Positions 7,895 through 16,514 are shown, numbered from the stretch's first letter. The stretch: DNA of 64,000 nt from Meiothermus granaticius NBRC 107808 (GCF_003574355.1 NZ_QWLB01000006.1:1-64000); one strand, 5' to 3'. Notes: generated by a model from the letters alone, not told the origin. Program-made: numbers and translations.

Positions 7895-7924
7895 AGTCTA
7901 GCACAGCCAAGACCGTAAATGCAA
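7895..7924 (-). promoter_or_regulatory. Promoter of the HU gene
   Basis: On the minus strand TTGCAT (complement of 7919-7924) is followed after 18 bp by TAGACT (complement of 7895-7900). The predicted leader is about 30 nt and ends in the AGGAGG of the HU gene. Confidence 0.6.
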
Positions 7925-7938
7925 GCCCCTGACCGGGC

Positions 7939-8604
7939 TTAGCCGCCATTATGCTCTGAACCGAATCCCTTATCTGTGGGCTTTGCGGTGTATTCAGGGG
8001 GCAGAAGTGCGATAACTGCGGCTTCAATCCGGGCGGTGAGCTCGTTAAGGGCTTGATGATCGGCTTTTCCCGAAGGCACTGGAATGGGGTCTCCAAATAC
8101 GACCGTAACCGAACGGAAAAACCTTGGGGAGTGCCCGACCGGCCAGGCTTCCCGGGTGCCAATGGTTGCCACCGGAACGACCGTGGCCCCGGTGCGCAGC
8201 GCAATCGCCGCGGCCCCTGTTTTGAAGGGCTCGAGCACCCCGGTCCGGCTACGGCGCCCTTCGGGAAAGATGCCAAAGGCCATACCGTTTTGCAAAGCGC
8301 GAATTGCGGCCTTAATTGCCCCCAGGTCGCTGGTTCCACGCTCGACCGGGATGGCGTGCACTCGAGGCAGCAGCCACGACAGCACAGGGTATTTGAACAC
8401 GTCGGCCCGAGCGATAAAGCTCACCGGGCGAGGACAAGCGGCCCCTACCGCCACCGGGTCTATGAACGAAAGGTGGTTGGAGGCCAACATCACCGGCCCT
8501 TGAAGGGGCACCTTCTCCGCCCCCACCACCTTGAAACCGAACAAACCCTTGAGCAGCAGGAAGGCCAGTTTTTTGCAGACGCCATATACCGATACTGCGT
8601 TCAT
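7939..8604 (-). CDS. plsC: 1-acyl-sn-glycerol-3-phosphate acyltransferase (PlsC type)
   Basis: Transfers an acyl chain to lysophosphatidic acid to make phosphatidic acid, at the inner face of the membrane. The 221-aa product has the acyltransferase block I NHLSFID (about 43-49, catalytic His and Asp) and block III FPEGRRSR (about 113-120, glycerophosphate binding). A short hydrophobic N-terminal segment would anchor it. The ATG at 8604 has a TAAACT box (8612-8617) only 7 nt upstream, so the message is probably leaderless. The gene stands alone between HU and a reductase. Confidence 0.9.
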   Translation of the reverse strand: MNAVSVYGVCKKLAFLLLKGLFGFKVVGAEKVPLQGPVMLASNHLSFIDPVAVGAACPRPVSFIARADVFKYPVLSWLLPRVHAIPVERGTSDLGAIKAAIRALQNGMAFGIFPEGRRSRTGVLEPFKTGAAAIALRTGATVVPVATIGTREAWPVGHSPRFFRSVTVVFGDPIPVPSGKADHQALNELTARIEAAVIALLPPEYTAKPTDKGFGSEHNGG

Positions 8605-8651
8605 CGCCTACAGTTTACGCCGAACGCCCCACGGGGATATGAAGCATCGCC

Positions 8652-9635
8652 CTAGGCCTGCAAATCCACCACCACCCGTCCGCGCACCTGTCCCTGCAGA
8701 ATCTGCTGTGCGAGCTGAGGCACGGCCTCGAGCGGCACGGTCTGGGTCATGGAGTCCAGCAGGTTCAGGGGCAGGTCACGGGCCAGCCGCTGCCAGGCCA
8801 GGGCCCGGCGGGGCTGAGGGCAAAAGTTGGAGTCAATGCCCAGCAAATTGACCCCGCGCAGAATGAAGGGGAAAACCGTGGTCTCAAACCTGGCCCCCCC
8901 CGCGTTTCCGCAAGCCGCCACGCTCCCGCCCCGGGCCATGCGAGGCAGCACCCCGGCTAGGATGGCCCCGCCTACGGTATCCACCGCTCCCCCAAACCGC
9001 TCGGACTCGAGCGGCTTAGCTGGGGCCGAAAGCACAGCCCGCTCGAGGATTTCCCCAGCCCCCAGCGAGCGCAAATACTCCGCTTCCTGGGCCCGACCGG
9101 TCGAGGCCACCACCCGGTAACCCAGTCGGGCCAGCAGGGCTACTGCCAGGCTTCCGACCCCTCCAGCTGCACCGGTCACCAAGGTCTCGTGTTCCCTCGA
9201 GAGCCCGTGCTCTTCCAGGGCCATCACCGATAGCATCGCGGTAAACCCAGCGGTACCGATGGCCATGGCCTGCCATAGGGAAATTCCCTGGGGAAGCGGA
9301 ACCAACCACTCCGCGCGGACCCGGTTGCGCTGGCTCAGGCCGCCCCAGTGGATTTCGCCGGTGCCCCAGCCCGTGAGCAGCACCGGATCACCGGGGCTGT
9401 ACTGAGGCGAGGCTGATTCCCGCACGGTTCCCGCCAGGTCAATCCCCGGAGCCAGCGGGAAGCTGCGGATCACCTTACCCGCCCCGGTGATGGCCAGGCC
9501 GTCCTTGTAGTTGAGGCTGCTATAGGCCACATCAATCAGCACCTCCCCCTGGGGCAGTTCCTCCTCCTCCACTTGGCGAATCCCTGCTTGGTACGGATCC
9601 CCTGACTCCACCACCAGCGCCTTGAAGCTTGCCAT
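8652..9635 (-). CDS. acuI: Zinc-independent MDR-family oxidoreductase, AcuI/YhdH type
   Basis: Probable NADPH-dependent acrylyl-CoA reductase (acryloyl-CoA to propionyl-CoA) of the medium-chain dehydrogenase family. The 327-aa product begins FKALVVE, has the YSSLNYKDGLAITG segment (about 38-51) typical of YhdH/AcuI, and the Rossmann motif VTGAAGGVGSLAVALL (about 153-168). It lacks the zinc-ligand cysteines of alcohol dehydrogenases. The ATG at 9635 is chosen over the TTG at 9641 because TAGGAT (9642-9647) lies 6 nt upstream. It is divergent from the sulfurtransferase gene, sharing a 47-bp control region. Exact substrate is from family knowledge. Confidence 0.85.
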   Translation of the reverse strand: MASFKALVVESGDPYQAGIRQVEEEELPQGEVLIDVAYSSLNYKDGLAITGAGKVIRSFPLAPGIDLAGTVRESASPQYSPGDPVLLTGWGTGEIHWGGLSQRNRVRAEWLVPLPQGISLWQAMAIGTAGFTAMLSVMALEEHGLSREHETLVTGAAGGVGSLAVALLARLGYRVVASTGRAQEAEYLRSLGAGEILERAVLSAPAKPLESERFGGAVDTVGGAILAGVLPRMARGGSVAACGNAGGARFETTVFPFILRGVNLLGIDSNFCPQPRRALAWQRLARDLPLNLLDSMTQTVPLEAVPQLAQQILQGQVRGRVVVDLQA

Positions 9636-9682
9636 ACCCAAATCCTATATCCCCCGGCGGCAGTTTGCGCTAGGCTGCTCTC

Positions 9683-10525
9683 ATGAGCCCTTCAACCCCC
9701 TTGGTCAGCGTCAGATGGCTGGAGGAGCACCTCCGCGACCCCGAGCTGCGCTTGGTAGATTGCCGCTTCTCGCTGAGCGATCCTCTGGCTGGACGCGCGG
9801 CCTACCTGAGCGGGCATCTTCCGGGGGCCGTCTACCTTGATCTCGAGGCCGATCTCTCCGGCCCGGTACGCCCCGATCGCAAAGGGGGCCGCCATCCGCT
9901 GCCCGAGCCCGCCGCGCTCGCCCAGACCCTAGCCCAGGCCGGCATCGGGGACGAGACCTTCGTGGTGGCCTATGACGAGCCTCCGGCAGGGGGAATGTTC
10001 GCCCCGCGGCTGTGGTGGCTGTTGCGCTGGCTAGGGCACGACAAGGTGGCGGTTCTAGATGGGGGAATTACCGCCTGGAACGAAGCCGGCGGGGCCCTCG
10101 AGACCCCTGTCCCCACCCCCCCTAAAGCCCGGTTCACCCCCAGACCGCGCCCGGAGTGGGTGGTGGACGCTGAGGCGGTGGCCCATCGCCCTGCGGGAAC
10201 CGTTTTGCTCGACTCTCGAGCCCCCGCTCGCTACCGGGGGGAGATCGAGCCGATAGACCCCGTCGCAGGCCATATCCCTGGGGCCCTCAACCGCGACTGG
10301 CTCGAGGCCTATCAGCCTTCAGGCCGCTTCAAAAGCCCCGCCGAGCAGCAGGCGCGCTTCGCCGGGTTGGAGGGGGAGGTCATCGCCTACTGCGGCTCGG
10401 GGGTTTCGGCCAGCGTCAACGTGTTGGCCCTGGAGCTGGCGGGCCGCCCGGCCAAGCTCTACGCCGGGTCTTGGAGCGACTGGGTTTCCGGCTCGAGGCC
10501 GGTCGCTACCGGGGATCAGCCCTAG
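9683..10525 (+). CDS. sseA: Thiosulfate / 3-mercaptopyruvate sulfurtransferase
   Basis: Two rhodanese domains (about 1-140 and 155-280) in 280 aa. The active-site loop YCGSGVSA puts the catalytic Cys at 237. The loop CG(S/T)GV(T/S)A is typical of 3-mercaptopyruvate sulfurtransferases, whereas thiosulfate-specific enzymes usually carry more basic residues; I therefore lean to mercaptopyruvate. The ATG has a TAGGCT box (9671-9676) 6 nt upstream and no Shine-Dalgarno, so it is probably leaderless. Its stop codon TAG lies in the palindrome CTAG shared with the stop of the convergent GGDEF gene (10522-10525). Confidence 0.92.
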   Translation: MSPSTPLVSVRWLEEHLRDPELRLVDCRFSLSDPLAGRAAYLSGHLPGAVYLDLEADLSGPVRPDRKGGRHPLPEPAALAQTLAQAGIGDETFVVAYDEPPAGGMFAPRLWWLLRWLGHDKVAVLDGGITAWNEAGGALETPVPTPPKARFTPRPRPEWVVDAEAVAHRPAGTVLLDSRAPARYRGEIEPIDPVAGHIPGALNRDWLEAYQPSGRFKSPAEQQARFAGLEGEVIAYCGSGVSASVNVLALELAGRPAKLYAGSWSDWVSGSRPVATGDQP

Positions 10526-11259
10526 CCCGCGGTCGAGCGCATCTCGATGCGGTTTTTGCCCTGCGCCTTGGCCCGGTAGAGGGCGTCATCGGCCTGGGAG
10601 AGCAGGTCATCGAGATCCCGCATGCTGGGCTGACACACCGCCACCCCGAAGCTCATGGTGATCCGGAATTCCTCGAGCCCCAGGGAGGTTTGGAGCATCC
10701 CCTCCTGAAGCCGCTGAGCCACCCTCAGGGCTTCCTCACGGCCCGTTCCCGGCAGCAACGCGATGAACTCCTCTCCTCCCCAGCGGGCCAGCAGGTCACC
10801 TTTGCGCAAGCTGCTCCGAGCGGCCTTGACCACCTGCTGAAGCACCCGATCCCCGGCCAGATGACCGTAGGTGTCGTTGACCCTTTTGAAATCGTCGGCG
10901 TCAAACAGCACCAGGGCAAACGGCTCGCCCTGGGCCCGAGCCTGGGCAAAAGCCTGGGTGGCCTGGGCTAAAAAGTAGCGGCGGTTATAGGCTCCGGTGA
11001 GCTCATCGGTGATGGAAAGCCGGTGCAGCTCCTCTCGAGTCTGCTCCAAACGCTGCAGCAAACGAAGCTGAATTCCTCCGAACAACAGCGATACGCTTCC
11101 GGCAACAACCATGGCGATGAGCACCCCAGTCCGGCCCACCTGGCCATCGATCAGCAGGTTAATCCCAGCGGTAATCAGCACCGAAAGCAACACCGAAGCC
11201 AGCACCAGCCCCACCAGAGTGGAGCCATACCCATAGCGCTTCAGGAGGCCAAGCAGCAT
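10522..11259 (-). CDS. Membrane-anchored diguanylate cyclase (GGDEF)
   Basis: Predicted to make cyclic di-GMP from two GTP. In the 245-aa product two membrane segments (about 12-36 and 44-66) lack any recognised sensor domain. A GGDEF domain follows (about 80-240), beginning ITDELTGAYNRR. The active motif is GGEEF, intact for catalysis, and RKGD five residues before it matches the inhibitory RxxD I-site, so product feedback is likely. It is the last gene of a leftward operon after endonuclease V; AGGAA precedes the ATG and the gap is 10 nt. Confidence 0.92.
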   Translation of the reverse strand: MLLGLLKRYGYGSTLVGLVLASVLLSVLITAGINLLIDGQVGRTGVLIAMVVAGSVSLLFGGIQLRLLQRLEQTREELHRLSITDELTGAYNRRYFLAQATQAFAQARAQGEPFALVLFDADDFKRVNDTYGHLAGDRVLQQVVKAARSSLRKGDLLARWGGEEFIALLPGTGREEALRVAQRLQEGMLQTSLGLEEFRITMSFGVAVCQPSMRDLDDLLSQADDALYRAKAQGKNRIEMRSTAG

Positions 11260-11269
11260 TTCCTGCTTA

Positions 11270-11995
11270 CTATACGGCCTCGTTCAGCCTGCGCCTAAGC
11301 TGGCCGGCCTCGAGATGGGCTTGGCGCAAAGGCTCTGGGAGTCGGGTTCTCCCGACCAGGCTGCGGATGAGCTCGAGGCTCTCGAGCATCCCCACCCGGT
11401 GCCCCGGCGAGATGTAAAGCGGCCGAACCCCAGCCCGGCTGCGGTAAACCCAACCAATCTGCGCTCCCTTGGCCATCAACCGCACGGCGCGGCCCGCCTC
11501 CTCCGCCAGCTCGCCTTCAGGATGGCCATACAGCAGGCGCTTGGCCACCCCAATCGAAGGGAGGTCGAGGTGAACCCCCAGGTGCGAGGCGATGCCTAAC
11601 CCGCGGGGATGGGCCACCCCTTGCCCATCCACCAGCAGCAGTTGGGGCGGGCTCGAGAGCCGCGCCAGGGCCTCGAGGTAGGCCGGAATCTCGCGAAAGC
11701 TGAGAAACCCCGGTACATAGGGAAACAGTCCGGTAGCATCTACCGCCGCAGTAGCCACCTCCACTACCTTAGCGGCTTCGCGGTCCCAAAGCACCGCAGC
11801 CGCCACCGAAGCCCCCTGCTGACGAGAAAACCGGGTTGGATGCGAGGCGTCCAGCGCCGCCAGAAAGCGCAGGCCAGCGGGATTACCCTGCAGCACCACC
11901 TTATCCCGCAACTGGCGCTGAATTTGGGCGGCCTCGCCTGTACCTCTGGGGAGGATGAATTGGGGAATTTCTCCTGGGGGCAAGGGGCCTCTCAT
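11270..11995 (-). CDS. nfi: Endonuclease V (deoxyinosine 3'-endonuclease)
   Basis: Cleaves DNA one nucleotide 3' of deoxyinosine, starting repair of adenine deamination. Family marks in the 241-aa product: the metal-binding LAALDAS (about 45-51), PYVPGFLSFREIP (about 92-104) that wedges the DNA, and DGQGVAHPRGLGIASHLG (about 122-139) holding a second catalytic Asp. The ATG directly follows the stop of the PGI-like gene (TGAATG), so the two are probably translationally coupled. Deamination is faster at high temperature, fitting a thermophile. Confidence 0.92.
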   Translation of the reverse strand: MRGPLPPGEIPQFILPRGTGEAAQIQRQLRDKVVLQGNPAGLRFLAALDASHPTRFSRQQGASVAAAVLWDREAAKVVEVATAAVDATGLFPYVPGFLSFREIPAYLEALARLSSPPQLLLVDGQGVAHPRGLGIASHLGVHLDLPSIGVAKRLLYGHPEGELAEEAGRAVRLMAKGAQIGWVYRSRAGVRPLYISPGHRVGMLESLELIRSLVGRTRLPEPLRQAHLEAGQLRRRLNEAV

Positions 11996-12871
11996 TCAGG
12001 TGGCCTGCCGCAGATGCTCCAGCGCCTCCCAGTCCCCCGGTTCTACCCCATACAACAAGGCCAGGTAATAGGCCGTCCAGGCCAAACGGTACCAGTAGGC
12101 CAGGGCCTTGGCCAAGGTGCCCTCGGCCTCCGGCTCAGGGAGTTCGATCAGGGTGTCCACTCGGCTTTCCAGGATTTCCTGGGCCACCCGCTTGCGCTCG
12201 TCATCGCCCAGCAGCACCGCTGCAATGGGATCGCCCTGCTCGTGCCGGGCCTCGAGCGCGGTCAGGAAAAACTCCAACGCCGAGGGCGGGGGGGTGAAGG
12301 AAAGGCTTTTACCGATGCGGGCCAGAACCTGCTGCAAGGCCTCGGCCAGTCCTGGGTAGCGCCTTGGCACCACAAACATGGGGGTGCGCTCGAGGAGCGA
12401 ATAGGCCAGGAACTTGGCGGGGTTCTTGTCGAGCCCCACCTCCGGGCGAAGCCGATCCCGCTCGGCCAGGAGGGCCCCGTCTATTCGGGCCAGTTGGTCG
12501 GACTGTCCGGTAGCCAGCAACAAGAAGCGCAGGTAGCGGTAGCTCGAGAGCGGGCTGGGCAGCAGCTCGACTTCAACGTGCTCCCGCCACCCCAGGCGTA
12601 CGATCTCGGCGCCGCTGGCCGCGGCATACAACCCACCCTCGCCGAGGTCATAGCCTCCCTCGAGCACAAACTGAGTACCGCTGTGGGTGAACTCCGCGGC
12701 CCAGTCTTGGGCTAGCCGCGCAGCCCACCAGCCCTCCCCCAGCCCAACCACGCCGTACGGCCCAGCATACGGCCCTTGAGGGGTCGGACCACTGCCCACC
12801 AGATCGCGCAGCTCAAAGGCCACCCCCATCCGATCCACCAGATAGGTTTCCTGAGCGTCTAGGTCGCGCAT
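11996..12871 (-). CDS. SIS-type sugar isomerase-like protein with PGI/PMI C-terminal domain
   Basis: The C-terminal half (about 145-291) resembles the C-terminal domain of bifunctional phosphoglucose/phosphomannose isomerases. Visible are a DPIAAVLLGDDERKRVAQ segment and the terminal YWYRLAWTAYYLALLYGVEP, which match that domain's helix near the active site. The N-terminal SIS part is short and diverged: I do not see the usual Ser/Thr sugar-phosphate loop. At 291 aa it is shorter than the usual 320-350. A normal pgi is present at 50105. It may have changed substrate or lost activity. First gene of an operon with nfi and a diguanylate cyclase; GGGGGG precedes the ATG. Confidence 0.7.
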   Translation of the reverse strand: MRDLDAQETYLVDRMGVAFELRDLVGSGPTPQGPYAGPYGVVGLGEGWWAARLAQDWAAEFTHSGTQFVLEGGYDLGEGGLYAAASGAEIVRLGWREHVEVELLPSPLSSYRYLRFLLLATGQSDQLARIDGALLAERDRLRPEVGLDKNPAKFLAYSLLERTPMFVVPRRYPGLAEALQQVLARIGKSLSFTPPPSALEFFLTALEARHEQGDPIAAVLLGDDERKRVAQEILESRVDTLIELPEPEAEGTLAKALAYWYRLAWTAYYLALLYGVEPGDWEALEHLRQAT

Positions 12872-12968
12872 CTACCCCCCATTACGCCCTCCAGTCTACG
12901 CCCAGAAGGGCCGGGGTTCTTGATCTGACCCACACATCGGGAAGGCTTTGTGTGGCAGGGTAAGGGCA

Positions 12969-13856
12969 ATGCGGCGGTTTCAGGCCTACTCCACAGCCCA
13001 TTGTGAGCTACAGCTCCCCGATTACCACCCCTTTCCCAAATACAAGTACCGCGCGGTCGCTGAGGCCCTCCAGGGGGAGCTCGAGGTGCGCGCGGCCCCG
13101 GCCATCGCTTGGGAGGCCCTAACCCTGGCCCATACCCCTGAATACCTGCACAAGCTCCAGAACGAGGGCCTGAACCGCCAGGAGGCCCACAAGGTAGGGC
13201 TGCCCTGGACCCAAAGCCTGCTGACCCGGGCCCTTCATGCCGCGGGTGGGACGCTGGCCGCCACCCATGAGGCGCTGCACAATGGGCTGGGCATGAACCT
13301 GGCGGGGGGAACCCACCATGCTTACCCCGACCGGGCCGAAGGGTACTGCATCTTCAACGATGTGGCGGTTGCCATCGCCAACCTGCGGGCTGAGGGCTGG
13401 AGGGGCCGGGTTCTGATCGTGGATCTGGATGCGCACCAGGGCAATGGAACCGCGGTGTTCTTCCGGGCCGACCCTTTGGTGTTCACCCTTTCCCTGCATG
13501 CCGAGCGCAACTATCCCCTCAAAAAAGAGCAGAGCGACCTGGACGTGGGACTGGAGGACCAAACCGGGGATGCCGAGTATCTGCGTGCCCTCGAGGCCGC
13601 CCTGGATACAGCCTTTGCCTTTCGGCCCGAGCTGGTGTTTTACAACGCCGGGGTGGATGTTCTGGCTGGGGATCGCTTCGGGCGGCTGGCCCTGAGCCTG
13701 GAGGGGTTGGCTGCTCGAGACCAGCAGGTCTTTGCGCGGGTGCAGACCGCCCAGGTTCCGCTGGTCCTGGTGATGGGCGGGGGGTATAACCGCGACCCCA
13801 ACCTAACCGTGAGCGGCCACGCCCAAACCTACCGGCTGGCCCTACAGATGGGGTGA
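12969..13856 (+). CDS. Histone-deacetylase-family deacetylase (AcuC/HdaH-like)
   Basis: Zinc-dependent amide hydrolase of 295 aa. It carries the tandem His pair GGTHHA (His116-His117), the zinc ligands in VDLDAHQGNG (Asp154, His156) and a C-terminal GGGYNRDPN tail motif. Bacterial members deacetylate acetyl-CoA synthetase or polyamines; the substrate here is open. The ATG at 12969 follows AGGGTAAGG. An inverted repeat CCACACA/TGTGTGG (12930-12936, 12949-12955) precedes it. Length and motifs look complete. Confidence 0.9.
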   Translation: MRRFQAYSTAHCELQLPDYHPFPKYKYRAVAEALQGELEVRAAPAIAWEALTLAHTPEYLHKLQNEGLNRQEAHKVGLPWTQSLLTRALHAAGGTLAATHEALHNGLGMNLAGGTHHAYPDRAEGYCIFNDVAVAIANLRAEGWRGRVLIVDLDAHQGNGTAVFFRADPLVFTLSLHAERNYPLKKEQSDLDVGLEDQTGDAEYLRALEAALDTAFAFRPELVFYNAGVDVLAGDRFGRLALSLEGLAARDQQVFARVQTAQVPLVLVMGGGYNRDPNLTVSGHAQTYRLALQMG

Positions 13857-13941
13857 CCGGGGACCCCCTTGGCTGAAGAAAGGATTACCCTAAACCTATC
13901 TGAATCCCCGATGGGATGCGTACAGTAAACCAGAGGTGCTC

Positions 13942-15390
13942 ATGCGATGGGGCGATTGGATTTGGGGCGCAGCGGCAGGGGGCATCCTGGGCGCGGTGGG
14001 GCTGGCCCTGCGAGGCCTGGGGGTGGGGTGGCCCCTGGAGGGGCTTTTCGCCCAGATAACCTACTGGCTCGGGGTTCCCGCAACGTTCAACCTGATCCAC
14101 AAGCTCTTCGGGTTTGGCGATCTGGCTAAAAACCTGGCCTTCATCGGAACGGCGTTGCTGTGGTTGTTCATCCATCCCTTTCTAATGGCTGGGCTGAGGC
14201 GCTGGTTCTGGGCTGGGCTCACCATGGCCTTCCTCTTCTATGGAGCTTTTGGTGGCTGGCTTCTGGGCTTGAGCTCGGAGGGCTGGTGGGCTGCCGCGAT
14301 CTATGGGCTGCTGCTGGGGACTTTGGCCTGGGCGGTGCGGTCCAAGGCCAGGAGGCCCGCCCCACCCACCAATTCTGCCCGCCGCGAGAGCCTCAAAACC
14401 CTGGCAGTGCTCAGCCTGGGTTGGGGGGTATGGCTGAGCCTTCGGGCTCAGGCACAACAGGCCGTCAGGATCATCTGGAGCAAGATCGCCGGGCTCTCCC
14501 CAGAGCAGACCGCGCAGAAAGATCTCTACTACGTCTCCAAGAACGTCGAGTTTCTTGACCCTAGGCTTCAAGGCCCGGCCTACCGCCTCGAGATCGGCGG
14601 TCTGGTGGACAAATCCCTAAGCCTGAACCTGGAGGAGATCAAGGCCCTTCCGGCGGTGGAGCGGGTCAGCGTGCTGACCTGCATCTCCAACGAGGTGGGC
14701 GGCCCACTGATCGGCAACCCCAAGTGGCGCGGGGTTCCCCTCCAAACTTTGCTCGAGCGGGCCGGGGTCAAGAGCGAGGCCAGGTTCCTGGTTTGGGAAG
14801 CGGCGGATCGCTACATCGAGAGCATACCCATCGCCGAGGTCCCCCCAGAGGCCCTGCTGGCCTATGCCATCGAGAATCCGGCCACCGGAAAGCTCGAGGA
14901 TCTGGAGTCCAAACACGGCTACCCCACCCGGCTGCTGCTGCCCGGACGCTACGGGATGAAGCAGCCCAAATGGCTCACCAAAATCACCCTCTCGGCCAAC
15001 GAGGTTCCGGGGTACTGGGCCCAGCGGGGCTGGAGCCGGGACGCCATCATCCGCACCATGAGCCGCATTGACACCCCCACCGACCGTGCCCAGCTCAAAG
15101 CCGGGGAGGAAACCTGGATCGCCGGGGTCGCCTACGCGGGCGGACGGGCCTTAGAACACGTGGAGGTCTCCACCGATGGCGGCAAAACCTGGCAGAGGGC
15201 CACACTCAAGCCCCCTCAGTCCAAGTATGCCTGGCAGCTCTGGGCCCTTCGCTGGAAGCCTGCCGCGGGCAACTACAACCTATGGGTACGGGCGGTGGAG
15301 GTGGGCGGGAAGCTGCAAGACCCCACGCCGCGAGACCCCCTCCCGGATGGGGCCACGGGGTATCACCGAATCAGCGTGCGGGTGGTGTAA
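13942..15390 (+). CDS. Membrane-anchored sulfite-oxidase-family molybdopterin oxidoreductase with internal Tat-like motif
   Basis: The 482-aa product starts with four or five membrane segments (about 8-27, 38-57, 64-84, 89-109, 114-133). A further hydrophobic segment (about 150-170) is preceded by SARRESLK with Arg147-Arg148, resembling a Tat motif. A sulfite-oxidase-fold Moco domain (about 190-370) follows, with the molybdenum-ligand Cys in LTCISNEVGG (Cys247), and then a C-terminal Ig-like dimerisation domain (about 380-482). The arrangement predicts a membrane base with the Moco domain exported through Tat. The substrate is unknown; sulfite is one possibility. ATG 13942 is chosen over GTG 13936 because AGAGG lies at 932-936. 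moeA at 211 supplies the cofactor; a cytochrome c lies 1.1 kb downstream. Confidence 0.88.
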   Translation: MRWGDWIWGAAAGGILGAVGLALRGLGVGWPLEGLFAQITYWLGVPATFNLIHKLFGFGDLAKNLAFIGTALLWLFIHPFLMAGLRRWFWAGLTMAFLFYGAFGGWLLGLSSEGWWAAAIYGLLLGTLAWAVRSKARRPAPPTNSARRESLKTLAVLSLGWGVWLSLRAQAQQAVRIIWSKIAGLSPEQTAQKDLYYVSKNVEFLDPRLQGPAYRLEIGGLVDKSLSLNLEEIKALPAVERVSVLTCISNEVGGPLIGNPKWRGVPLQTLLERAGVKSEARFLVWEAADRYIESIPIAEVPPEALLAYAIENPATGKLEDLESKHGYPTRLLLPGRYGMKQPKWLTKITLSANEVPGYWAQRGWSRDAIIRTMSRIDTPTDRAQLKAGEETWIAGVAYAGGRALEHVEVSTDGGKTWQRATLKPPQSKYAWQLWALRWKPAAGNYNLWVRAVEVGGKLQDPTPRDPLPDGATGYHRISVRVV

Positions 15391-15435
15391 GGGACAAAAC
15401 GGCTCCCCTTCGGGGGTTCAGGGTATGCTGGCTGC

Positions 15436-16467
15436 ATGAAGCTCAACCTTGATCTACTCAAGAGGCTTTCCGAGGCACCCGGCATTCCCGGTTGGGAAGA
15501 CCGGGTACGCGAACTGGTGCAGGCCCAGCTCGAGGGCCTGGTAGACGAGGTGCGCACCGACGCCATGGGCAACCTAATCGCCCATAAGCAGGGGGCGGGC
15601 CTGCGGGTGATGGTGGCGGCTCACCTCGACGAGATTGGATTCTACGTGCGCTATGTGGACGAGCGGGGCTTTTTGCGCGTGCACAGCGCGGGAGGATTCG
15701 ATACCCGCAACCTCTTCGCCCGACAGGTCACCGTGCATGCGGCCTCGGGGGATCTGCCTGGGCTGATGAACCCCTCGGGTAAACCAATCCACATCTCCAC
15801 CCCCGAGGAACGCAAGAAGGTCCCCGAGATGGCCGAGTTCTTCGTAGATCTGGGGCTGCCCGCCGAGAAGGTGCGCCAGCAGGTGCGGGTGGGCGACCCG
15901 GTCACCCTGAAGCAGGAAGCCGTGCGCTTGGGAGATTTCTTCACCGGCAAAGCCATGGATGACCGGGCTGCGGTATTCGTGCTGCTCGAGGCCCTGCGCC
16001 GCCTCAAAGGCAAAAAAATTCGCCATGACCTCTATGCGGTGTTCACCACCCAAGAGGAAGTGGGGCTGCGGGGGGCCCTGACCGGAGCCTACGGGGTAGA
16101 GCCGGAGATCGGGATCGCCCTTGACACCACCCTGGCCGTGGACATCCCTGAAGTGCCACCCCACCTTGCGGTGACAGAGGCTGGGAAAGGTGTGGGGATC
16201 AAGGTGATGGATGCTTCCTCCATCAGCCAGCGCTGGCTGGTACAGGAATTTGTGGCTCTGGCGGAAGAAAAGGGGATTCCCCATCAGATGGAAGTGCTAC
16301 CCCTGGGAGGCACCGATGCGGGGGCCATCCAACAGGCCAGGGCCGGGGTTCCCAGCCTTACCCTCTCGATCCCCTCCCGCTACGTCCACACCGTCACCGA
16401 AGCGGTACACCTGCGCGACCTCGAGGCCACAGTAGCGCTCCTAAGCGCCTACCTCTCCGGTCGCTAA
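15436..16467 (+). CDS. M42-family glutamyl/deblocking aminopeptidase
   Basis: Cytoplasmic dinuclear metallo-aminopeptidase, 343 aa, of the TET/FrvX kind that degrades peptides in large tetrahedral complexes (family knowledge). Metal and catalytic residues visible: His63 in AHLDEIG, Asp175 in GKAMDDRA, the pair Glu207-Glu208 in QEEVG, Asp230 and His318 in SRYVHT. A typical PDZ-like insert falls between about 75 and 165. The ATG has a TATGCT box (15424-15429) 6 nt upstream and no Shine-Dalgarno, so it is probably leaderless. It converges on the cytochrome c gene with a shared hairpin between. Confidence 0.93.
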   Translation: MKLNLDLLKRLSEAPGIPGWEDRVRELVQAQLEGLVDEVRTDAMGNLIAHKQGAGLRVMVAAHLDEIGFYVRYVDERGFLRVHSAGGFDTRNLFARQVTVHAASGDLPGLMNPSGKPIHISTPEERKKVPEMAEFFVDLGLPAEKVRQQVRVGDPVTLKQEAVRLGDFFTGKAMDDRAAVFVLLEALRRLKGKKIRHDLYAVFTTQEEVGLRGALTGAYGVEPEIGIALDTTLAVDIPEVPPHLAVTEAGKGVGIKVMDASSISQRWLVQEFVALAEEKGIPHQMEVLPLGGTDAGAIQQARAGVPSLTLSIPSRYVHTVTEAVHLRDLEATVALLSAYLSGR

Positions 16468-16478
16468 GCCCAATCAAA

Positions 16479-16498
16479 AAGGCCCCTCGAGGGGCCTT
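16479..16498 (-). terminator. Terminator between M42 peptidase and cytochrome c genes
   Basis: AAGGCCCCTCGAGGGGCCTT is a perfect 20-bp palindrome. On the minus strand it runs into TTTTT (complement of 16476-16480), so it terminates the cytochrome c transcript best. It can also stop the plus-strand peptidase transcript. The centre is CTCGAG. Confidence 0.75.
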
Positions 16499-16514
16499 CG
16501 GCTAGACCACTGGC

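Noticed and set aside
11609-12715. 368-aa open frame opposite nfi and the PGI-like gene
   Set aside because: It is Gln- and Gly-rich in the way antisense frames of GC-rich genes are, and both opposite genes are clear.
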